Shown: one piece after another, positions 1 to 6,052 of the stretch
Position numbering within the stretch: the first letter of the stretch is position 1
How the letters are laid out: each line of letters starts with the position of its first letter
Assembly: GCA_030731695.1 (NCBI GenBank)
Contig: JANQTK010000339.1
Location: forward strand, 17,184-23,235
Reading direction: 5' to 3'
DNA from: Polaribacter sp.
Lineage (GTDB): Bacteria; Bacteroidota; Bacteroidia; Flavobacteriales; Flavobacteriaceae
Length of the DNA stretch: 6,052 nucleotides
Program-made: the position numbers and the translations under genes
The notes under the pieces: model-generated
Databases searched by the model: none
What the model saw: the letters and a program-made list of their open reading frames with translations, nothing else
Told to the model about the DNA's origin: nothing

Positions 1-78
1 CAAATTTCAAAAAAAGTAGCAGATATCATCAAACAGTCTTTTTCACTTTTAGGAATTAACGTTCCTGAGAGAATGTAA
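1..78 (+). CDS. C-terminal end of an unidentified upstream gene (partial)
   Basis: Frame 1 is open from the first base and ends at TAA 76-78, giving 25 residues that finish in ...GINVPERM. The composition (alternating hydrophobic and charged residues, KKVADIIKQSF) fits an amphipathic C-terminal helix followed by a short tail. Codon use is like that of the neighbouring genes. It lies on the same strand as lpdA, with 63 bases between its stop and the lpdA start. The two could be co-transcribed, or lpdA could use its own promoter in that gap. I do not recognise the family from so short a piece and assign no function. Confidence 0.6.
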   Translation, partial: QISKKVADIIKQSFSLLGINVPERM

Positions 79-93
79 AAAGATTTTATTGAC

Positions 94-101
94 TAAATTT
101 G
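94..101 (+). promoter_or_regulatory. Possible Bacteroidota-type -7 promoter element for lpdA
   Basis: TAAATTTG matches the TAnnTTTG -7 consensus known for the primary sigma factor of Bacteroidota. It lies 40 bases before the lpdA start, so a transcript would begin near base 106-110 with a leader of about 30-35 bases. The -33 region that should carry TTG, at about bases 72-78, reads AATGTAA and is a poor match. It also overlaps the stop codon of the upstream gene. The motif is short and A/T-rich, so a chance match is possible. Confidence 0.35.
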
Positions 102-141
102 CAACCGTAAAACAAACCCAACATTACAAAAATATACTATT

Positions 142-1530
142 ATGAATTACGACATTATTATTATCGGAAGTGGTCCTGGAGGATATGTAACAGCAATTAG
201 AGCATCACAATTAGGTTTTAAAACTGCCATTGTTGAAAAAGAAAGTTTGGGAGGAATTTGTTTGAATTGGGGCTGTATACCTACAAAAGCATTGTTAAAA
301 TCTGCTCAAGTATATGACTATTTAAAACATGTTGATGAATATGGATTAAAAGCAGAAGCTATCGATAAAGATTTTAATGCAGTCATCAAAAGAAGTAGAA
401 ATGTGGCTGATGGAATGAGCAAAGGAGTTCAATTTTTGATGAAGAAAAACAAAATTGACATCATTGATGGCCATGGAAAAATCAAACCAAATAAAAAAGT
501 TGATGTGACAGCTGCTGACGGAACAGTAACTGAATATTCAGCAGAAAATATCATAATTGCAACAGGAGCTCGCTCTCGTGAATTGCCAAATTTACCTCAA
601 GATGGTAAAAAAGTAATTGGCTACAGACAAGCAATGACACTTCCAGAGCAACCAAAATCGATGATTGTTGTTGGTTCGGGAGCTATTGGAGTTGAGTTTG
701 CTCATTTTTACAATACGATGGGAACAGATGTTACCATTGTAGAATTTATGCCAAATGTTGTTCCTGTAGAAGATGAAGATATATCAAAACAATTTGAACG
801 TTCGTTAAAAAAATCAGGTGTAAAAATCATGACCAATTCTTCAGTAGAATCTATTGATACTTCAGGTGATGGTGTAAAAGCATATGTAAAAACTAAAAAA
901 GGAGAAGAAGTTTTAGAGGCAGATATTTTATTATCGGCAGTTGGTATCAAAACGAATATTGAAAATATCGGTTTAGAAGATGTTGGAATCATTGTTGACA
1001 GAGATAAAATTTTGGTAAATGATTGGTATCAAACCAATATTCCAGGATATTATGCCATTGGAGATGTAGTTCCTGGACCTGCTTTAGCACACGTTGCTTC
1101 TGCTGAAGGAATTACTTGTGTTGAAAAATTAGCTGGCTTGCACACAGAACCAGTTGATTATGGAAACATACCTGGTTGTACCTATGCAAGTCCTGAAATT
1201 GCTTCAGTTGGAATGACAGAAGCCAAAGCTAGAGAAGCTGGATATGAATTAAGAATTGGTAAATTCCCTTTCTCAGCCTCAGGAAAAGCAAAAGCTGCAG
1301 GAACTCCTGACGGTTTTGTAAAGGTAATTTTTGATGCAAAATATGGCGAGTGGTTAGGATGTCATATGATTGGTGCAGGTGTAACTGATATGATTGCAGA
1401 AGCAGTATTGGGTAGAAAGTTAGAAACCACAGGACATGAGGTTTTGAAAGCTATTCATCCTCACCCAACAATGAGTGAGGCTGTAATGGAAGCTGTAGCT
1501 GATGCCTATGGAGAAGTTATTCATCTATAG
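142..1530 (+). CDS. lpdA: Dihydrolipoyl dehydrogenase (E3 of 2-oxoacid dehydrogenase complexes)
   Basis: This is a cytoplasmic flavoprotein that reoxidises dihydrolipoyl groups on the E2 subunits of the pyruvate, 2-oxoglutarate or branched-chain oxoacid dehydrogenases, or on the glycine cleavage H protein, passing electrons to NAD+. At 462 residues it has the normal family length and every expected motif in order. These are the FAD-binding GSGPGG (9-14), the redox-active cysteine pair C40/C45 in GGICLNWGCIPTKA, ATGARSRELP (140-149), the NAD-binding GSGAIG (178-183) followed by E201 at the end of the second strand, and the second FAD motif YAIGDV (304-309). The C-terminal dimerisation domain carries the HPHPTMSE signature (439-446) with the catalytic pair H441/E446. 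The start is the first ATG and leaves the usual short N-terminus before the first beta strand. No E1 or E2 gene is adjacent, and nothing in the sequence tells which complex it serves. The C40-C45 spacing and the C-terminal HPTxxE argue against glutathione or mercuric reductase. Confidence 0.97.
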   Translation: MNYDIIIIGSGPGGYVTAIRASQLGFKTAIVEKESLGGICLNWGCIPTKALLKSAQVYDYLKHVDEYGLKAEAIDKDFNAVIKRSRNVADGMSKGVQFLMKKNKIDIIDGHGKIKPNKKVDVTAADGTVTEYSAENIIIATGARSRELPNLPQDGKKVIGYRQAMTLPEQPKSMIVVGSGAIGVEFAHFYNTMGTDVTIVEFMPNVVPVEDEDISKQFERSLKKSGVKIMTNSSVESIDTSGDGVKAYVKTKKGEEVLEADILLSAVGIKTNIENIGLEDVGIIVDRDKILVNDWYQTNIPGYYAIGDVVPGPALAHVASAEGITCVEKLAGLHTEPVDYGNIPGCTYASPEIASVGMTEAKAREAGYELRIGKFPFSASGKAKAAGTPDGFVKVIFDAKYGEWLGCHMIGAGVTDMIAEAVLGRKLETTGHEVLKAIHPHPTMSEAVMEAVADAYGEVIHL

Positions 1531-1538
1531 TTTTGAGC

Positions 1539-1563
1539 AATTCACCGAAAAACGTGAGTTTTG
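1539..1563 (+). terminator. Weak possible hairpin terminator after lpdA
   Basis: AATTCAC (1539-1545) can pair with GTGAGTT (1554-1560) as a 7-bp stem with one G-U pair and an 8-base loop, followed by a short T/A-rich stretch. An alternative fold pairs AAAAC (1549-1553) with GTTTT (1558-1562) around a GTGA loop. The stem is low in G+C and the T tract is interrupted by G, so this is a poor intrinsic terminator by standard rules. Its place 9 bases after the lpdA stop and before a new promoter element is the main reason to list it. Confidence 0.25.
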
Positions 1564-1576
1564 TTACAAATTTTAT

Positions 1577-1584
1577 TACATTTG
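1577..1584 (+). promoter_or_regulatory. Candidate -7 promoter element for the HEAT-GT2-TPR unit
   Basis: TACATTTG is an exact TAnnTTTG match in the spacer between lpdA and the HEAT-repeat gene. A start of transcription near 1590 would give a leader of about 60 bases. The expected -33 TTG is not well placed: the nearest TTG, at 1561-1563, leaves only 13 bases, shorter than the usual spacing of about 19. The HEAT gene needs its own promoter if transcription stops after lpdA, and this is the best candidate in the spacer. Confidence 0.45.
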
Positions 1585-1590
1585 CCAAAT

Positions 1591-1618
1591 ATTTAAGCAT
1601 AAATTTCCCTCATTTAAG
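1591..1618 (+). repeat. Direct repeat ATTTAAG, two copies 21 bases apart
   Basis: ATTTAAG occurs at 1591-1597 and again at 1612-1618, 21 bases start to start, about two turns of the helix. It lies just after the predicted transcription start of the HEAT-repeat gene. In-phase short repeats at such a place can be operator half-sites. In DNA this A/T-rich a 7-base repeat can also arise by chance, and no regulator is encoded nearby in this window. Confidence 0.2.
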
Positions 1619-1651
1619 TAGTTTTTAAAATTTTAATTCAAAATAATATAA

Positions 1652-2779
1652 ATGAGTTTCGTTGAGTGGTTACTTTCTTTTGTTTACAAGATAAAAACGT
1701 TCCCTCTTATCATTCAAATTACCATCGTTTTAACGATGTTTTTTATCGTAGCATCAATTGCTCTAGTAATAACTATTTACACTATCAGAAAAAAGCACAA
1801 TAAAGTTCAGCGTTATTTAAAGGAAAAAGTACCTGAAATCAAAAAATTATTTGAGGAAGTGCTTTTTGAAAATGAAAAATATGATGAAATAGAACTTTTT
1901 GAACGATTTAAAAATATTGTAGGCGATGTAAATAGAGAATCTTTAGACTATGCTGTTGACGTTTTGGTTGGATTTAAAAACGAAAACAGAAAATCTGATG
2001 AGTATTCTCATGTTATAAATTCTCTAAAAATTATTGAGCATTTAGAGGCAAAATTTGACTCTAGATCCAATAGTGAAAAAATGGATGCATTTCAAGAAGC
2101 TTTTATATTAAATTTGAATAAATTTGACGCAAAGGTTCTTGTCCATGCTTATAGTAGAAATTCACAAATCAGAAAAGAAGCAAGAAATTCGTATCTTGCA
2201 TTGAGTTCAAATGATCCATATCGATTTTTAGATGAATATGTTGGAGATTTAACAAAATGGGATGAGATTGAATTGATGCAATATTTAAAATTACAAAGTC
2301 AAAGAGGGAATTTAGAGGGTTTAGGAAAATGGATAAACTACTCAAAAAATAACTCTTTGGTAATCTTTTTGATAAAAATGGTAGGATATTTTAAACAAAA
2401 AGGTATTGACGAAATTTTACTTGAAAAACTAGAGGATGATAACGCAAAAGTAAGAGCTGAAGCAATTTTAACACTTGGAGAATTAGGAATTAAAGACACA
2501 GAACAAACATTAATTGATAGATATTATACAGAACCAGAAGTTTGTCAAGTTGCAATTGTAAGAACAATTAAAAAATTTAACACCGGAAAATCATTGAAAT
2601 TTTTACAAGAAATTTTTGGCGAAACTAACAATATTGATACAAAAAAAATTATTGCAGAATCAATTTTAAACTATAGTTATGAAGGTAAAATCGCTTTTCA
2701 GAATTTAAAAAATTCTTTAAAAGGATTTGACCTTACAATTTTAAAACACATCGAAACACCCTTAATTAAGTATAAATAA
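1652..2779 (+). CDS. Membrane-anchored HEAT-repeat protein
   Basis: This 375-residue protein has a short N-terminus, one strong membrane span at about residues 18-45 ending in the basic stretch RKKHNK, and then a wholly helical soluble region. The positive flank after the span suggests that the large domain faces the cytoplasm. HEAT-like helical pairs are visible at about 160-185 (helix with NSQIRKEARNS), clearly at 254-280 (DDNAKVRAEAILTLGELG, a textbook HEAT second helix), at 285-310 and at about 315-342. Residues 50-140 are charged and helical without an obvious repeat. HEAT arrays are protein-binding scaffolds, and no catalytic motif is visible. Its stop is immediately followed by the start of a GT2 glycosyltransferase, so it is probably made together with that enzyme and may bind or regulate it. 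That role is inference from context. The start at 1652 is the first ATG and places the membrane span normally. Confidence 0.8.
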   Translation: MSFVEWLLSFVYKIKTFPLIIQITIVLTMFFIVASIALVITIYTIRKKHNKVQRYLKEKVPEIKKLFEEVLFENEKYDEIELFERFKNIVGDVNRESLDYAVDVLVGFKNENRKSDEYSHVINSLKIIEHLEAKFDSRSNSEKMDAFQEAFILNLNKFDAKVLVHAYSRNSQIRKEARNSYLALSSNDPYRFLDEYVGDLTKWDEIELMQYLKLQSQRGNLEGLGKWINYSKNNSLVIFLIKMVGYFKQKGIDEILLEKLEDDNAKVRAEAILTLGELGIKDTEQTLIDRYYTEPEVCQVAIVRTIKKFNTGKSLKFLQEIFGETNNIDTKKIIAESILNYSYEGKIAFQNLKNSLKGFDLTILKHIETPLIKYK

Positions 2780-2782
2780 ATG
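2777..2782 (+). promoter_or_regulatory. Abutting stop and start codons (TAAATG), likely translational coupling
   Basis: The TAA stop of the HEAT-repeat gene (2777-2779) is followed with no gap by the ATG of the glycosyltransferase (2780-2782). No Shine-Dalgarno sequence is visible in the last codons of the HEAT gene, so re-initiation by ribosomes finishing the first gene is a plausible way to start the second. This would link the amounts of the two proteins. Coupling itself is inferred from the geometry. Confidence 0.6.
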
Positions 2783-4321
2783 GAGTTTTTTGTAAGAATT
2801 TACGAGTACTTTATCTTTTTCTATGCTACCTCATTGATTTTGAGTTACATGGTTTTGGCTATCTTTTCTTTTATTGCTATAAACAATTACAAAAGTTATA
2901 ATACAGATATTGATGATGAAGAATTACTGAGCTCTAACTTAGCTCCAGGTATTTCCGTAATTGCACCAGCATATAACGAAGAAAAAACAATTATCGTAAA
3001 TGTAAAATCACTATTAACATTGAATTACCCTATTTTTGAGGTAATTATTGTAAATGATGGTAGTAAAGATAAAACTTTAGAATTACTTATTCAGGAATTT
3101 GATTTGATTGAAGCTCCATTTGCTTATGTGGAAAAAATCAAAACAAAACCTTACAAAAGAACTTTTAAATCTCAAAACCCTAAATACGAAATTTTAACTG
3201 TTATTGACAAAGCAAATGGTGGAACAAAAGCAGATGCTTTCAATGCTGGACTAAATGCTTCTGTTTTTCCATATTATTTAAACACGGATGTAGATTGTAT
3301 TTTGGCAAGAAATACATTGACTAAGATGATTAAGCCAATTTTAAACTCGAAAGTACGAGTTATTGCAGTTGGTGCTACATTACGAATGTCCAATAACTGT
3401 GAAATTGAAGAGGGAATCATCACAAGAGTAAGACCTCCAAAAGCATTGATTCCACGTTTTCAAGAATTGGAGTATATCAGATCTTACCTTTTAGGAAAAA
3501 TGGGTTGGGAATTAATTAATTCTGTTCCTAACGTTTCTGGAGGTTTAGGAATGTTTGATAAAGAAATTGCCATCAAAGCAGGTGGTTATGGAGCAGACTC
3601 ACATGCTGAAGATATGGACATGATGACGCGGATGGCTGCACACATGATGAATAACAGGCTTGATTATAAAATTGGATATATTCCTCTTTCCTGTTGTTGG
3701 ACTGAAGGACCTCCAAATATCCAAATTTTAGGTAGGCAAAGAACACGATGGGCATCTGGTTTATTCCAAATGTTTACTGATCATAGAAAAATTCTATTTA
3801 ATCCCAATTATAAAAGATTAGGATTAATTACATTTCCATACATCTTCATTTTCGAGTTTTTAGCTCCTATAATTGAAGCTTTTGGAATTCTTTTCACCAT
3901 ATTTTTATTTTTGTATGGATACATTAACTGGAGTTTTGCACCTTTAATATTATTGTACTCTTATACTTTTGCCATCATGATTTCATGTGTTGTAATCATT
4001 TGGGATCAAATGACGTTTAAGTATTATAATACCACCAGAGAAGTATTGTCGTTATTTTTAACAGCATTTATTGAACCTATTTTATACCATCCTATGATTA
4101 TGTTTTTCTCATTAAAGGGGTATTATAGTTTTATCACATCACGAGAATTAGCTTGGGGTACAATGACAAGACAAGGGTTTGAAACTGAGAAAAAAGATGA
4201 TAATGCTCCTAAAGATGATTCAAACAACTCTGGAGGTGAAAGTAATCAGAAAAAACCTTCTATTTTAGAGCGAATGAAAGAAAAGAAATTATCTGGTGAA
4301 GTTCAACAAATAAAAACATAA
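2780..4321 (+). CDS. Membrane-embedded processive-type family 2 glycosyltransferase (PgaC/BcsA-like)
   Basis: This 513-residue GT2 enzyme probably polymerises a polysaccharide from a nucleotide sugar at the inner membrane. The order is: one or two N-terminal spans (about 11-34); a cytoplasmic GT-A domain (about 58-335); three or four C-terminal spans (about 349-379, 385-408, 425-446); and a polar tail (about 465-513). The catalytic domain shows APAYNEE (62-68), VNDGSKD with D93, NGGTKADAFNAG (146-157), the DxD motif D170/D172 in NTDVDC, the acceptor-side E277/D278 in HAEDMDM, and QRTRW (320-324), the QxxRW signature of processive synthases. CWTEGPP (306-312) leads into QxxRW as in the COG1215 group. 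The stretch between D93 and the NGGTK motif is longer than in short GT2 enzymes and carries many lysines (119-135). No PilZ domain is present, unlike BcsA. The product (poly-GlcNAc, cellulose-like or other) cannot be read from the sequence. Neighbours on both sides suggest an export complex. Confidence 0.9.
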   Translation: MEFFVRIYEYFIFFYATSLILSYMVLAIFSFIAINNYKSYNTDIDDEELLSSNLAPGISVIAPAYNEEKTIIVNVKSLLTLNYPIFEVIIVNDGSKDKTLELLIQEFDLIEAPFAYVEKIKTKPYKRTFKSQNPKYEILTVIDKANGGTKADAFNAGLNASVFPYYLNTDVDCILARNTLTKMIKPILNSKVRVIAVGATLRMSNNCEIEEGIITRVRPPKALIPRFQELEYIRSYLLGKMGWELINSVPNVSGGLGMFDKEIAIKAGGYGADSHAEDMDMMTRMAAHMMNNRLDYKIGYIPLSCCWTEGPPNIQILGRQRTRWASGLFQMFTDHRKILFNPNYKRLGLITFPYIFIFEFLAPIIEAFGILFTIFLFLYGYINWSFAPLILLYSYTFAIMISCVVIIWDQMTFKYYNTTREVLSLFLTAFIEPILYHPMIMFFSLKGYYSFITSRELAWGTMTRQGFETEKKDDNAPKDDSNNSGGESNQKKPSILERMKEKKLSGEVQQIKT

Positions 4322-4337
4322 ATTACCCTAAAATACC

Positions 4338-6052
4338 ATGAAAATAAACAAGTTAATATGCATTTTTGTTGTGATGATTTTTTCGCAACTAAATATATAT
4401 TCACAGATATATGATTCTTCGGATTTATATTTTGAAGAAGCAAAAAAAAATATTGAAGAAAATAATTTTGCAAAAGCTGCAAAAATGAGCTGGAGAGGTT
4501 TACAAATTTCCCCAAATGATTTGGATTTAAAGATATTATTAGGACGATCCAATCTTCAACTTGGTAAATATGACACAGCAAGACATGTTTTGAAACAGGT
4601 TTATGACAGAAGAAGAAAAGATCAAGATGTTTTAAGATACTTAGTAAATCTCGAAGAAACTACCAAAAGATATTCTGATGCCATTTGTTTTGTAAATGAA
4701 TTATTGGAAATTACACCATATAGTAGAGGTTGGTGGTTAAAAAAAATCAATATTTACAAACAAATGGGTAATTTTCAAGAAGCAGAAAGAGCCTTGAAAA
4801 GATTGTATCAAATTTATCCAAAGGATACCGAAATTGGTAAAGCATACAATGATGTAATGATTGGAGATGGAAATAAAGCCATTCAAAATAAAAAATACGA
4901 CGAAGCAAATCAAATTTATAAAACCATTATCGACAATAATCCTACAAATAGAGAAGCTTATCAGGGAATCATCAATAATGAAATGATGAAAGGTAGTAAA
5001 GAAAATGCGCTTCAATTTACAAACAGAGCATTACTTGAACTTCCTGATGATTTAAGTTTGGTGGAGAAAAAAATTGGATTACTTGTAGAATTAGGAAGAC
5101 ATGGAGAAGCAATTACATACATCAAAAGTTTAGAAAAAGAAAGATCAAAATTCCCAACAATATTCTCGAAAACGCTTCCTTATGTAATGCAAGAAACTGC
5201 AGCTTTTAGTCAATACAATGATAGCTATACAGTTTACAAAAAAATAGCCGAAGAAGGTGGTGGTGGTGAAGCAATGGACATTGTTATTAATACTGCAATG
5301 GGTAAAGGTTATTACATTGATGCAGAATATTTCCTGAAAAAAGTATTAGCCAGAAATCCTGATAATAAAAAGTATCTCATCAAACAAATGCAGTTATATA
5401 AAGCTACGTTAGATATTGAAAACTATAATAAAGCTGTTTTAAATCTTCACGAAAAATTTCCTGATGATACTGATATTACTTACGCATACAACAAATTAAT
5501 GTATGACACTGCAAAGGATTACGTTCTTGGAAAACAATATGAAAAAGCTTTGCCTATTTTAAATGACTTGGTTTCTTCTCCTGATTTCACTAAAGAAGCT
5601 GAACAACAAATTTATAGTATTCTTCTTGAGCAAGAAAAATTTGATGAAGCAACAGATCAAATTGATAAACTGATTGAATTAGACCCAGAAAATCCAGATT
5701 ATTTAGTTAGAAAATCAACTTTATATCAAAAAATGCAAATGTTTGATGATGCACTTACCATCACCAGAGATTTAGAAGCAAAATATCCTTTAGAAAAAAA
5801 ATATACTGATTTGTATGTAAGTCAAGTTGAAGAATATGCAACTTTCTTAATGCGTGAAGAAAAATTTCAGCAAGTTTTACCAATTGTTGAAGATGGGTTG
5901 ACAAGACAAAACAATAATAAAACATTGTTAGATATTGCTATTAATGCATCCTCAGCAATTCCTGATTATCAAAAAGGAATCAATTACAGTTTAAGTGCAT
6001 TGAGTTTTTATCCTGGAAATAAAAATTTCAAACTTAAACTTTCTAACATGTA
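4338..6052 (+). CDS. Exported TPR-repeat protein, possible polysaccharide export subunit (partial, runs off window)
   Basis: The frame opens with ATG at 4338, 16 bases after the glycosyltransferase stop, and has no stop in its 571 complete codons. The final two bases (TA) leave the next codon undecided. Residues 1-22 form a signal peptide: K3 and K5, a hydrophobic core (about 6-18), then NIYS with likely cleavage before Q23. There is no lipobox cysteine, so it should not be a lipoprotein. The rest is helical with degenerate tetratricopeptide repeats. Good examples are LGKYDTA (75-81), MGNFQEAE (143-150), NKKYDEA (184-190), GKQYEKALPIL (398-408), EKFDEATDQIDKLIELDP (433-450) and QMFDDALTI (467-475). 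By position and design it matches the periplasmic TPR half of PgaA, BcsC or similar exporters, which bind the polymer or its modifying enzymes. Whether a C-terminal outer-membrane barrel follows, as in PgaA, BcsC or YaiO-type proteins, lies beyond the window. A plain periplasmic TPR scaffold is the alternative. Confidence 0.85.
   Translation, partial: MKINKLICIFVVMIFSQLNIYSQIYDSSDLYFEEAKKNIEENNFAKAAKMSWRGLQISPNDLDLKILLGRSNLQLGKYDTARHVLKQVYDRRRKDQDVLRYLVNLEETTKRYSDAICFVNELLEITPYSRGWWLKKINIYKQMGNFQEAERALKRLYQIYPKDTEIGKAYNDVMIGDGNKAIQNKKYDEANQIYKTIIDNNPTNREAYQGIINNEMMKGSKENALQFTNRALLELPDDLSLVEKKIGLLVELGRHGEAITYIKSLEKERSKFPTIFSKTLPYVMQETAAFSQYNDSYTVYKKIAEEGGGGEAMDIVINTAMGKGYYIDAEYFLKKVLARNPDNKKYLIKQMQLYKATLDIENYNKAVLNLHEKFPDDTDITYAYNKLMYDTAKDYVLGKQYEKALPILNDLVSSPDFTKEAEQQIYSILLEQEKFDEATDQIDKLIELDPENPDYLVRKSTLYQKMQMFDDALTITRDLEAKYPLEKKYTDLYVSQVEEYATFLMREEKFQQVLPIVEDGLTRQNNNKTLLDIAINASSAIPDYQKGINYSLSALSFYPGNKNFKLKLSNM

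Noticed and set aside
89..93. TTGAC resembling an E. coli sigma-70 -35 box before lpdA
   Set aside because: No -10 box lies at the right distance (bases 112-117 read ACAAAC), and Bacteroidota use a different promoter consensus.
708..992. Open frame on the - strand inside lpdA (94 codons)
   Set aside because: It is fully antisense to a well-conserved enzyme gene, shows no recognisable motif, and is explained by the codon pattern of the real gene.
1625..1636. Perfect palindrome TTAAAATTTTAA before the HEAT-repeat gene
   Set aside because: It is only A and T in a very A/T-rich spacer, so it is expected by chance and is too weak for a terminator.
3573..3755. Open frame on the - strand inside the glycosyltransferase gene (60 codons)
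   Set aside because: It lies opposite the conserved ED and QxxRW region, which fixes the + strand frame. No start signal or motif supports it.
4303..4581. Two overlapping - strand open frames across the start of the TPR gene
   Set aside because: They cover the signal peptide and first TPR of the + strand gene. Their hydrophobic stretches are the antisense of A-rich lysine and glutamate codons.
4737..5015. Open frame on the - strand inside the TPR gene with a hydrophobic, membrane-like translation
   Set aside because: Antisense of an A-rich coding region gives many F and I codons and so mimics membrane segments. The + strand frame has clear TPR motifs throughout.
1..6052. CRISPR arrays, tRNA or rRNA genes, insertion sequences and attachment sites
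   Set aside because: I saw no regularly spaced repeats, cloverleaf-like stretches, transposase motifs or paired terminal repeats. Nearly all of the window is occupied by ordinary protein-coding genes of uniform composition.

Overview
The window comes from an AT-rich bacterial chromosome, most likely a member of the Bacteroidota and probably the Flavobacteriaceae. Four things point there. Third codon positions are strongly A/T. Starts lie in A/T-rich leaders with no clear Shine-Dalgarno sequence. Good TAnnTTTG-type -7 promoter elements precede two of the genes. A signal peptide ends in the 'YSQ' form common in flavobacterial exported proteins. The genus cannot be told from the sequence. All genes lie on the + strand, and there is no gene-free stretch longer than about 120 bases.

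Layout: (1) bases 1-78 are the last 25 codons of an unidentified gene; (2) 79-141 is a short leader with a possible promoter; (3) 142-1530 is a complete, canonical dihydrolipoyl dehydrogenase (lpdA), standing without E1 or E2 genes in view; (4) 1531-1651 is an intergenic spacer with a weak possible hairpin terminator, a -7 promoter element and a short direct repeat; (5) 1652 to the window end is a tight three-gene unit. That unit consists of a membrane-anchored HEAT-repeat protein, a membrane-embedded processive-type family 2 glycosyltransferase whose start codon abuts the previous stop, and, 16 bases later, an exported TPR protein still open at the right edge after 571 codons.

The three-gene unit is the most interesting part. 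An inner-membrane GT2 with the D, DxD, ED and QxxRW motifs, followed by a secreted TPR protein, resembles the core of synthase-dependent exopolysaccharide systems (PgaC with PgaA, BcsA with BcsC). Here a single-span HEAT-repeat protein occupies the place where those systems carry PgaD, BcsB or a PilZ protein. A reasonable working model is that the GT2 polymerises and translocates a glycan across the inner membrane, the TPR protein guides it through the periplasm and possibly the outer membrane, and the HEAT protein is a cytoplasmic assembly or regulatory scaffold. The product, the regulation and the presence of an outer-membrane barrel are not shown by this window. lpdA belongs to central metabolism and looks unrelated to the polysaccharide unit.
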